From assembly GCA_013399115.1 (NCBI GenBank), contig VXAA01004383.1, positions 248,001 through 312,000 on the forward strand: 64,000 bases of DNA, read 5' to 3'. The notes under the pieces were generated by a model, which searched no databases, was not told where the DNA came from, and saw nothing but the letters and a program-made list of their open reading frames with translations. Position 1 is the stretch's first letter; every line of letters begins with the position of its first letter. The stretch is from Anseranas semipalmata (lineage: Eukaryota; Chordata; Aves; Anseriformes; Anseranatidae). The position numbers and the translations under genes were made by a program. This document shows, piece after piece, positions 40,911-52,218 of this stretch.

Positions 40911-41844
40911 TAGGTAATATGGTATTCATTGGGTTTCTGTAGCTTAAACTTGGAATCGATCTCTGCACTGCGCATATTTCCATTACTTTCGTGAGGCTTC
41001 ACTAAGTACTACGATCACCTGATGTCAAACACAGCTTTTTGGTTTTGTTTCAAGGTGCTATCATTTCTATACACGACAAATCATTTCATGTCCTTTTTCT
41101 ACTAAGGTTGCTGTAACTTTTCTGAGGCTCTTCCCTTGAAGTTACGTATCTTTGCAACAACATTAATTTCTGCTAAAATGCCCTCCCCTATTTTGTGTTG
41201 TAGATAATTTTAGTCCTCCGTCATTCATGATGTATCTTCTCTTCCCTCATTAACACATGCATCATCTTTTGCTCTCACTAGTATTTCTATACTGACAGTT
41301 TTATTTCTTTTGATAGCCATAATTATGAGCTTTATCTAAACTTAGGACTGTCCACTGACTATGGCTTCGCATCGACTCTGCTGAAGTAGTACCTGCTTCA
41401 CTCATGTATCATCATATCCTCTATATTAACCATGAACATGGAATCAGCATTTTTCAAGATGCCTTCCATCCTAGTCTTCAAGAATGCTCTTGCCTTCTCA
41501 AATACATCAAATGCTGTTATAAATTAAAAATATTGTGTACTGAGAAGTTTTCATAACATTCAGAAAAGCTACTACAAAAAAGCCTAGGTTTAGTTAACAA
41601 CTGACGGATGTTCTTGGGTTTCAGTCCATTTATTAAGAAATACAGGACATGCTAAGGGAGATTTGACCTCATATTCCAGTCTGTGCCCTTCCTGACTTGC
41701 GAGAGAAGATAATGAGCAGCTGTGCCTCACATGCCAAAAATAGCCACACATCCTTCTTTCTTCAAATTTGCTGTGCTGCTGCTGGTTCAGATGATGTCAG
41801 CTTATATCAGTACTAGCTCCCATCACTCGGAGAGAAGTTGGTTA

Positions 41845-41892
41845 TAAAGGAACAGCTGTACTGGTGCAGACAAAGGGCTCATCTAGCACAGT
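41845..41892. mobile_element. Possible old interspersed repeat fragment
   Basis: GTACTGGTGCAGACAAAGG followed by CTCATCTAGCACAGTCTT resembles a widespread sauropsid repeat motif (CTGGGTCAGACCAAAGGTCC then ATCTAGCCCAGTAT). It lies 430 bases from the CR1 remnant. Only about 45 bases match. Confidence 0.4.
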
Positions 41893-42319
41893 CTTGCCTC
41901 AAACTCGAGCCCGGGGCAGCTGCCTCAAGCAAAGGAACAAGGCAAGCACACACAACACTTCCTCTTTGGACTCTCCCACCCTCGGACCAATGTCGGCTTA
42001 GGGGTGTCCTCAGCTCAGTTTGGTTTGTTGAGTCAGGAACTCGCGGTGGGTCTCCCTGCCTCCCTGTTGCTTGTCCAACCTTCCTTGGAACCCACTTCAG
42101 TTTTGGCATCCACGGCATCCTTCGGTGAGGGCTTCCCCAGGTCTCCACCCACTGCACGTGGCACCAGCTCTTGATGTTTGTTTTGAGCCTGGCTATGGCT
42201 AGCTTCCTTTGACAGCTGCCAGCTGTTTTTATGCTTGAAGAAACAGATTTTTCCCCAAATGTTCACGCTTCTGATGCCTTTCATATGTGTTATCACATCA
42301 TGTGATCCTTTTTCCAAAC

Positions 42320-43040
42320 TGCATGGTGCAAAGCTACTCAGACTTGCCTTGTACAGAAACTGTGCCATACCTTTGAGTATCTTTGTTGCCCATCTCTAAA
42401 CCTTTTCTATTTCTGCTTTTTGGGGGTTGAGGGGGTAAGTAAGGGTGCAGGTTAGCCATGGATTTCTACAGCGTTGGCATCTTCGTGTTTCCTGTTGTAT
42501 TCTGTGTTCCTTTACCAAAAGTTCACAACATTTGATTTTATTATTTTTTTTCTGACTCTTGCCACACACTTAGCTGATATTTTCTGATATGTAACTAATC
42601 TCCAGTTTCCTTCTCAGTGGTCGCGATCATCTCATAGCTTTTCATTTTACATGAAAAGTTAGGATTGTTCTTACCAGTAGGTACCAATTCAATTTATACA
42701 CGGTGAATGTCATCTGTTGTTTGATTACCCAGTCATTCAGCCTCATAAGTTCCTTCTTCAAGTTCCTTCCTTGTTCATACTACCACAGGTAACTCAGTAT
42801 CATCAGCAGATTTGCTTCCACTGCTTATATGTTGAACAGCAGAGGTTCTACAGAAGTTAATCTGTCCAAAGCTACCTTTTGGTAGCTGTTCTATAAGCTA
42901 ATATTCAACAGAAGCATGGCATGATCTGTTCTCAGAAAGAAGCCCTTTTTAATGAGTTCTTTGCTGCTACTCTGAATCCAGTCCAAGAGGTAAAGTTTAA
43001 CCCAAACTTCAACACTTCTGCTTGAAGTGGCTTTGCCTTA
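42320..43040 (-). mobile_element. Ancient CR1-type LINE remnant (antisense)
   Basis: The plus strand carries, in order, TTTGTTGCCCATCTCTAAACC, CCATGGATTTCTACAG, GTGAATGTCATCTGTTGTT, ACCCAGTCATTC, TCATCAGCAGATTTGC and ATATGTTGAACAGCAG. These follow the antisense consensus of old sauropsid CR1 copies. All parts are diverged and broken by small indels, so this is an old insertion. Subfamily cannot be assigned by eye. Confidence 0.8.
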
Positions 43041-44338
43041 CCTCATGATATCAATGCATATATTTAAATAAACAAAACAAAACATACCATAATAGAATAC
43101 TCAGCAGAGTGTAATTCATTAGCTGGGTAGATAATCAGCAGTATTTGTCAGATAGAGTGAACGTGGCAAACTGTTCCTTTATTAAGAAAGGAATAACTTT
43201 CAGACAATCACCCTTGTTCAAATGTCAGGCCATCAGAAAGCGGTTGGAAACAGATGGCAGATATTTCCACAGAGGACTTTAAGCATACCTAGAGAAAAAG
43301 GTGCAGGAGGCAGATAGACTTCTGAAGCATGAGAAGTAGCCAATAACAGTATTTTGGTTTTTAATGCTCTTTGAATTGCACTCTTCGTGGAAGGTCTGAT
43401 CCAAATGACTGGATGAGACATCCAGAGCTTACAAAAGAAACTCCCCACCTACAGTTTAGCCCTAATGCACTTACAGACGGTACTCAGGTGTTTAAGGTGA
43501 GATGGATGCTGTAAGAAATTGCACAGAAAAGCATACTTATAAGTGGATATGGTGTGGCTATCTTCTATTTCGGATTAGAGAGAGGGGAGTTGGAGTGTTT
43601 CGCTGTTTCTTAATTTCAGGTTTTCATTAAGCTGGTATATACAGGCACAGCTGCCAAAAGAAATGGTCCTGCCTGTTCCCCCCACCAGCCCCTCTCCAGT
43701 TGTGCCTTCCTTCCCTTCCCCCATGCCACTGTCTGCTTTGTGCTGGCAAGAACGTTTGTCTGGCTGTACAGTAAACTGGGAACAGATGTGGATTTAAACC
43801 TCTTTTTTTTTTCACCAAAAGCCTTTCTCCAGTTGAAAGCGACTGTGAAAGTACAGCATTACATGCCGCACCAGAAATCCTGGCAAGTTTTAACAATCAC
43901 TCCTGTGTACTGAGTGCAGTGCTGCTGCCTCTTTCCTTCTCAGACCACTTCCTGAGCCCTCGTGCCAGTTCAAAATTGCCTTCTCTGTTTTCCGTCCCCT
44001 GTCTCAGCCTCTCTGATTCTCATCGTCTACACATGGCTGCTTCTTTGTATGGTACCTTCGCATCAAATTGACATCAGTGTATGAGAACTCCCCTCTGCAC
44101 CTGCTGCCATCATGAACAGATTTCCTGTAGCTCTGTCCTTTACGACCTCTGTTTCATCTCATAGCTCAGCTGCAAACTCTCCTTTTCTTCTTCTTGCATT
44201 CATCTTTGTTGTTTTATTCTCCACCCAATCAGTGCTACACCAGAGACCTTTTCTATTTCAGTGGTAAATAACGTATTCACCAGAACGTGCCACTTAAGGG
44301 AAGCCAACTCTATTTGCAAATTCAAGTCAAATTAAGGG

Positions 44339-44358
44339 AAAAAAAAAAAAAAAAAAAA
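44339..44358 (+). repeat. Poly(A) run, 20 bases
   Basis: Uninterrupted A run in the intergenic region. No retroposed gene was recognised before it. Confidence 0.95.
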
Positions 44359-45108
44359 GGTTTTGCCTAGCATGAAAATGATAAAAGCCCAGAAATGTTA
44401 GAGATATTTATTTTGATTTTTCCAGGATCAAGACATCTTAACTTTTTTAATTTAATTTCACAGGTGGCACTTTAGCATCTATCACAGACTACACATACAG
44501 AAGCTCTCAAGCTATTCTTTTGTCCTCATCTCTCCTTCACACTTTAAAAACCTGACACCTTCCAAAGAATGGCTTCAGGATGGACTAGGGAAGCTGCAAA
44601 AGGAAGGAAAGCTGCAAAAAAAAAAAAGAAAAGGAGGAGATAGCTGGGGCAGAGCAGCAGCGTGGGCTGGCGCAGACCAGAGTGAGAGGGAGGCTGTGCC
44701 CACAGGGAGGCAGGACGCCCAGCCAAGCTGCCACATCTCACCAGAAGACTCAGGACAAGGGAGGACAATAACCAGGGCCAGCCGGGAGGCTGGGAGATGG
44801 CAGCTCATCTCAGCACTGCGCCGTGGCCGTGGGCTCCTGCTCCCCACGTTTGCTGCCCTCTGTACAAGGCAGAACCTGATGGGTACTTTTCCATGGCCGG
44901 GTCCTGCCAGAGCCGCAACCTCCAAGCTGCTTCCTTTTCATCCGTGCACCCTCGTGACTCAACTCACCACCTTTTCTTTCCCCCTAGCAACATCCTTTGC
45001 AGGGAAAGCTAACTCTTTCTTCCACGCTTCCTTCATTTTCATGTCCAAAACCAGAAGAACTGATTTCACCTTCAGTGCTGAAGTTTACCCCCAAAGGTGT
45101 TTTTTCTG

Positions 45109-45127
45109 AAAAAAAAAAAAAAAAAAA
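45109..45127 (+). repeat. Poly(A) run, 19 bases
   Basis: Uninterrupted A run 750 bases right of a similar one. The GC-rich 44.6-45.0 kb segment between them shows no recognisable gene. Confidence 0.95.
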
Positions 45128-46333
45128 GAAAACATAAGTGCATTTTGCGTTTATCTGAAATGAACTTCAAATTATATGTATTTTTAGCTCATCCACTGAT
45201 CTGAAGCATAATTTTTTGCACAGTTTTAATCAGTGTTTAGCTCAGATATATTACTGTTCCCTATCCAAAATGAGATGTTTTACATTTGATTGTGCATTAG
45301 TTAACTCTGCAGGTACTTGCAGTAACTCTGGAACATGCTTTGTGATGAGATTTGCATAAAGGTAATTTTCATAATAAATAAATAAATAAAAGAAATCAGA
45401 GTGCTTAATGCAAAAGATAGAAGTCCCAGTTATTAAACCACAGAACTCCTAGAGACTTCAGCAAAGCCAGGATGTTGTTAAAAAAAGAAAAGGTTTTAAT
45501 ATTTTTTTAAAACTAACCCATGAAAACCCTAAAGAAACTGATATGACTTTCATGTCGTTGTTACAGGTGAATACATTTCATTTTCCAGAATCTTCTTTTT
45601 CTTTGTTCATCTACAGCTGTAAGGGAGCAGCAGCTGGTTGTCTTTACTGGCATCATTTTCTGATACTTTTCCAACGACAGTGATTCAACTGTATGGTTTT
45701 CTTCTGGTGTCAGGGCAGACTTCAAAACAAGAGTAAAGCTGATAGCACATTACCAGTCAGTTCAAAATATTTATAGGATTAAGAACCATGTATTAGAGAT
45801 AACTCAAAAATATTTCAAGCCCTAATCCGGTGGATATGCAAATCAAAAGAGTTAAGCCTTTGAATGTTTATTTTGACTGAATGCCTTCCTATAAACTTAA
45901 ATTAGTACAAGAAAAGAGATAGTTTCCCTAAAGGCACCTGATCACTAGCCAACAAGCTGAGGATTCACATTGCTGTTCTCTAGCCTTTAAAAATGGATTT
46001 TAGGGACCCTATGTTCATAGTAGTGTGGACCAGCCAAAATTCTAAGTCAGCGAAGAACAAAACTGGGATAAATGAAAGCAGCATCACTGGTGTTTTGAAA
46101 AGCAGAATAAGTGTGCTTTCCTCAACAACTAACCTTTTTACCATACTAAATGCCCCAAATCCTAAATCACCTCAAATTTATTTCTCTCTCAGTCTTCAGT
46201 GTCTGCTGTTTGTCAGAAGTTGGGATTTTTACATTACGGTACAGCCAATAAGTAAACAACCATTCCTGCATTCATCTTTTTATATCTGGATACGTAATTA
46301 TTTTCTGTTGAACTGTCATTATTATGTAGTTGT

Positions 46334-46375
46334 GTTTTTTTGTTGTTGTTGTTATTTTGTTTGTTTTGTTTTGTG
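46334..46375 (+). repeat. T-rich (GTT)n/(TTTTG)n simple repeat
   Basis: A T run is followed by TTG units and then TTTTG units. Confidence 0.9.
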
Positions 46376-47366
46376 TTACAGCAAATGTATATTTGGGTTT
46401 GAACTTATTATTATACTTACATATACTTACATGTCATCTTACCCATAAGGTGATCGTTGGATACGTTCTCCTTTAAATAGCTCTGTCAACCTGCTAGGTC
46501 CTTACTGGGCACTATATCTGCCTCAGCACTATCATTCAGTCACGACGAGGTTTCCGAAAGCTGCACAGGACAGCAGGGTCTCAGCAGAGGTGGAGGGAGC
46601 CGGAGGCTGGGCAGAAGGGCGAGGAAAAGGGATCAGAGGGGGAGCTGGCATGGGTTCCTCTCATGAGAGCATGTACTAGCATCAGGGCGCAGGGGCTGGC
46701 TAAAGCCCTGTGGGAGCAGCCAAAATGCACTCACACCTGGGTAGCTGCCTACATACTCTCCTGCAATCGCCTGGGCATGCCGGTGGGATTTCTGAGGAAA
46801 TCAGTACTTCCCATAGTTGAGCTTTTGGTATCAAAGAGCAACGATCCTGTGACTTGCGCACAGCTGGTCAACACAGCTGCTGTGCCTGAAGGGACAGCAG
46901 GCACTGGAGGGTGAGCATCCTGGATTGTACGGGGACCCTCAAGGTACCCACGTACCCAGCCACAAAGAGCATACGAACGTTTTAGCTTTGGCATCAAGCT
47001 CCTGATGCTTTTGTTTTTCCCATTTGCATGCCAGTATGCTTTATGTGTGTAGGAGCATTTAAATGATTTATTAAGCACAAATACATTATATTAAAAGTGC
47101 AGACATGGAAAGCAACTCAAGACACATCTTCCCTGCCAGACAAGGCCTGAATGCCAGAAGTGCAAGGGTACAAGTGCAGGACTGCAGAGCGGTGATTAAA
47201 AGCCCAGTATTTTGTCTATAGCTGGGCTAGAGTCTGGCTAGCAGACTGGCCTCAAATCCAACCTGAAGCACTTGATCCATGCATGTCTGTACTGGGACCA
47301 TCTTTACACCAGGAGCTGCAGGTTATCCTCTGATTGCATGTGACTATGTTAATGATGATTGCAGTT

Positions 47367-47406
47367 TGGTTGGTTGTTTTTTTGTTTGTTTGTTTGTTTG
47401 TTTTTT
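47367..47406 (+). repeat. (TTTG)n simple repeat
   Basis: Five TTTG units are flanked by TTGG and T runs. Confidence 0.95.
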
Positions 47407-47789
47407 GCTGCTCTGCCATTGCTCCTTGAGCAGCTGGGGGAATTCACTGACAGAGGAAAACTGAAGGGCTTTGTGCAGGGAGTGCCCGCGGTGCCTGAGA
47501 GCTTGTGGCATATCCAGCAAACTCCTGGATGCAGGATTGGGCAGGGCACTGGGAGTTTATTTAACCCTTCCCTCTGCCCAGAGGAGGGAGGCATACTTCT
47601 GGCATCTCAGATGCTGTACGTGACTGTGTTTAGGCAATCAAATCCCACCCTGGGGTTTTACCCCAATGTCAGTGTTTATACCCTAGGCGATGACGACTAA
47701 TATCTTCTTCTTCCAACTAAATAAAGTGAACTCTGCAGCTGCTGATGAAAGGCCTTTTTTCCAGTTCTTGAATTACTTCTGTAAGTCTT

Positions 47790-48790
47790 TGATATGCTGG
47801 CTGAAAATCCTTCAGTGCTCTTATTAAATGGGGACACTCCAGCAGGATACGTATTCCAGCAATGGTTTCATGTAGGGCTTTTGATCCCTACCCACTTCCC
47901 ACCAATTGTGTATCCAAAGACGGTCAACACCTTATCTTCCATCACACTGGGAGCTCCTACTGAGTTGCTTCTCTGTTCTGACCTTTCTAAAGTATTTCAG
48001 AGTCACTGCTTACCCTCCAAAACTCACCTCCCGTAAGTACAGCCTGTATTCCTTCTCTTTAGGTATCTAATTTAGCTAGGTATCTTAGAACTGTACTGAG
48101 ACATCACTTGCCTGGATGGGCTCCCTACTGAGCAGTCCTGGCCACTCTATGTGATTCTTGTTCTCATCATTATTTGCTACCTGGCAAGTGTTTTCACTAT
48201 CCAGTTTCTTAGCAGAAATGTTATATTTACTCTCAGATATTGATAAAAGCATTGAATAGCAGTAAGTCCAATACTGTACCGTACAGACCTCACTCCAGTA
48301 ACTCTCATTCTTTAATAGCTCTCCTCGGACATCTGCATTTTTTTCAATCCACCAGGCCTCATATCATTGAATATATTGATATTATGTAGTGCTACCTTTT
48401 CCTTAAAAAATAAAATAAAATCAGACGGTTGTGTGATACTTCTTCAAATAACTGACAGAAAACTCATATTTATAATGGTCCATGTCCACCAAACTTGTGC
48501 TCTCACCAAAGATGAATAGTGAGCCTCAGATCTGGAGAGGTTTGTTTTTATTAATGCCAGCAAGCAGTGGTTACATCAGCACATTCAGTTCACTGCTGAC
48601 TGGGTTCCTTACCAGTAATTAAATTATTTTTAATGACCTTGCCCAGGGCAGTGGTTAGGCTGACCCACCTGGAGTTCCCTGAGTCAGGGCAGTCTCCCTT
48701 ATTGAGAAGGAGCACGTCATTAGCACAGCCTGACCTCCTGGGGCTGTACCAGGGCCCAGCGTTCACCTAAACCAAACACCAGCAGAGACC
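47790..48790 (-). mobile_element. Ancient CR1 LINE remnant (antisense)
   Basis: Segments near 48255-48305 (GCATTGAATAGCAGTAAGTC, then CAATACTGTACCGTACAGAC) and 48655-48770 (GTTAGGCTGACCCACCTGG, AGTTCCCTGAGTCAGGGC) follow the antisense reverse-transcriptase region of CR1 (TTGAACAAGACTGGACCCAG and GTGAGGCTGACTGGCCTG). The spacing between them is about as expected. The left part, 47790-48130, is more diverged. No intact reading frame remains. Confidence 0.7.
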
Positions 48791-51700
48791 TCCATGGTCA
48801 AGGACTAGAAAGCACCTTGGATATCTTCGTAAAGCCCACGCACCATCCTCCCACTTTCTCATTCTTTGTCCTCACCGTCAGATGGAAGAGCTACATCAAG
48901 TAATGAGCCTGTCCCATCACTAAGATTCATCTCTGCCTAAGATTGCTGAACCAATACCATTATGAGTATCCCTAACTGTTGACTTCACATCCCCACTAGT
49001 GCAGTGTTTGCCTGAGAATGTGCTGTGGGCAGAATAGCAGGCATCTAGACATTTCTGAGGCAACAGGAAAAAACACATTCTCTTCTGTGACCTCCATGTG
49101 CCTTGTTGGTCACAGGTATTCTTCTGACTGTGCTAAACCAAGAGCCAGTCCTGCTAGCAATACTGTTGTTTCTGCCCGATTAGAATCATAAAGGAAATAT
49201 TTCTCTGGTCGGTGGTACAAACCACACGTAACAATTCTGGGAAACCTGTTGTCGAAAATAGAACTTTACTTTTTAAGAAATAAACTATATGAATTAAAAA
49301 TCCTCTGCATTTTATTCACAAATTCAGGAAATGCCATGAGATGACACAAAGATTGTCATTTGTTAATGCCTGGAAATGGGAAAGCTGGTTCCATTTCAGA
49401 CGCCATCAGATAATACCTTTGCCAGAGGATGTTATTACAGTTTTAGGCTAAATATAAAATATAAATAACCTGTCTTCTGCAGTACAAAAAAATGTCTACT
49501 GGCTGGAGGCAATTATTGTGAGATAATACATGGAAGTCTGCCAGCAGGGCTTGTTAGGTTTTCAAACTCTACATTTATAATATACATTAATGCACAGCAC
49601 TATCTCCTAGCACAGCCAAGGTCCAGCTCCATCGCTGTATTTATGAACCTACTTTATGTATCAGTGGCAAAATAACAGCGCTCAAGTAAACCATGCGGTG
49701 AACTAATCTAAACCAAACCCTTAGAAGAGATTCATTTCCATTCAGGAAATACACAACACCTTTAAATGGACCGCTTTCCATGTGAGTGAATTATTATTCC
49801 AATTATTTGGCCAGCTTTATAACTTGCCAGTGGCTCAGTGCCAGCATTTTGCTTAACAGGCTAATAAAGAATCGATTACCAAAGCCACCAGGGCAGCTGC
49901 GCACAGGATGGCAGTCGGGGGGCAGAGAGAGAGCCACTGCTGGAACAGCCCCCTTGCTCAGACACGAGGCCAATGTTACATCATTTCCTGCGGACAGTAA
50001 TAAAATAAACCAAAAATGCTCCCAGGAGCTGTCTGCGCCAAGGAACATATGGATGTGGACCCAGACTTCCCCCACCAGTGACCTGCAGAGACGGGATAAG
50101 TGTCCCACCAAGCCACGCGAATGTGCCTGCCCTGGGGACAAGGGACCGCCATCCCATGCCCTCCCTGTATTTAAATGGCATGGGAGGGCAGAGATGCACA
50201 GGGGGGGAAGGGGGCATGCGACTTTGACACGTTTTCACATTGCTGGGCCAGCAGGTAATAAAAGCCATGGTCCAGGCTCAGGGTGAAATCCTAGGAAAGC
50301 CTCTGACAACATCTCACAGGCAGGTGGTGGGACCAGATTCCTACCTACAAAAGAGACCTTTACCATAGAGCAGCTTGTCTGCAACCTCAGCACACAGCAG
50401 TGTGCCCACACAGCCGCTCCGGGAGGGCTGTTGTAATGCCTCGTGTATTTTCTTGGTCTGATCACAGTGAACTGAAAAAGTCTCTCTGGGAATGAATGTC
50501 TGGATGCAGATAAGGCAGTATTTGGAGTTCGCAGTTCCTGAGTGATTTGCTACGGAAAAGGCTAAACATGTCTCCATTTAAAATGTGAAAGCCAGCCCCT
50601 GGGAGACCTTCTCCTGGTGAAGTGAAAGCCATTGAAACCGGGCAGCTGCCTGCTTTTAAAGCGGTTGGGTAAGAATTAAAGTTGTGCTTCCCTTTTCACT
50701 TTTATTTCCTTATTCCTTACATTAGGCCTATTTTTAGAGCAAAAAGGGCTGAAAACGCTCACTTGGCTTCTGAATGTAGGACCAAATGCCTTGTCTGTAG
50801 CACAGAGACAGGACTTTTGGGTGGGGGAAAGTTGCTACAAGGGTCTGCCAGCAAGTCTGCTGCTTTTCTGCAGGTGCGATGTGCTCAACATCCAGCTGCG
50901 GGCAGAGGTCTGGCACCTGGCAAGGCAGCTCCGGCTCGAGGGAAATGCTCCCGTTTGTGCTCACCATCCATGGCAGAAGACTGTGCAAAAGGGGGATTTG
51001 TTCTAACTTTTGGCCCCTGGTTCAAAGCTCCTAATTTGTCTGTGTTACTGTCAGACCGTGTCAGGAGAGCAGAGACTTTGCAGGTTCCTGCAGCACCCGT
51101 AGGGGCTGAGGCACCTTTTGGAGGTCCCCGTTCATCCGAAAGGACTAGAGAAGGAGCGAGGGAAGATCATGTTCCTCAGCTGAGGGCCCCATGCTGTGGG
51201 AGATGACTCTGGGCCATGCAAATGGCCCTGCAGACAGAGCTGCTATGGTTCAGCCCTTGGGAAAATGATCTGCAAGGGAGAAGGTGGTGTGTGTGGTTAG
51301 GCAGCGAGAGGGAAAAGTGAGAGAAACAGGGAAGTCAAAAGAGGAAAAAGGGGAGAAGTGGAACAAAATGAAGATGAGTGGGAAGAGTGAAAGCAACCAC
51401 AGAAGGGAAACAGTGAAGAGAGCACAGGGGAAAAAGTGTCTGAGAGAGGAGATCGAGCAGTGGGAAGTCGAAAGCAGACAAGTGAGAAACCTGGGCATCG
51501 CATGGAAAAGCCCTTGCCCCAAAACTCTTACAGAGGAGCAGCTGCTGCCCGTGGCCGCAGGAGTCCCTGGCTTGTCCGCCCTGGGGCTGGAGGGACAGCA
51601 GCTCCTCCGTGAAGGACGCAGCAGCTCGCTCCATCCGCGCAACTCCTGCAACGGCCCCTTCTGCTGTTCCTGTCCGCAGCACGAGCTTAGCACCTGGGAG

Positions 51701-52182
51701 CCAGCAGCCAGAGCGAAAGAATCTTTGCATCGTTACTGCGCTGCTTGACGGACGCAGGGCAAGCTTCTGACGTGCGGTACCAGTGGCACACCACAGTTTC
51801 ATGTGTTCATTCTCTTTAAGTTATGAAAAAGTTGGTAAATTATTGAGGGCGTTTTCCTTGCTCTGCTGCCAAAATTATCACGGCATGACCAAGGCAAGGT
51901 AAGCACTGAGAAGCCTCCAAACACGCTCTGTGGGTGCTGGGAATCTCTGGAAACACTTTTATTTTAATTGTTGAAGTGTCCTTCATACCTACCACGTACT
52001 TGGAAAGTTAAACAAATGTTTATGTTATGGAAAGTGATTAAAAATCACTTACTACTTCATAACAGTAAATATACCGTTAACTGGCAAAGTTGAGTATGGT
52101 TAACAGAAAAGAATGTGGGAGACATTAGCCAGTATAATCACTTTAATAGAGTCTATTATCTTTAATGGAGCTTTTGCAAGTA

Positions 52183-52218
52183 CGCACACGCACACAGATG
52201 CACACACAAAGATACACA
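52183..52218 (+). repeat. Imperfect CA-rich repeat
   Basis: Interrupted CACACGCACACA-type units. Confidence 0.8.

Noticed and set aside
44575..45127. Possible retroposed gene ending in a poly(A) run
   Set aside because: The sequence before the A runs has no recognisable gene, and no target-site duplication was seen.
49786..51748. Plus-strand frames of 147-174 residues in GC-rich intergenic DNA
   Set aside because: Frames of similar length occur on the opposite strand in the same places. This is expected where GC content lowers stop frequency.
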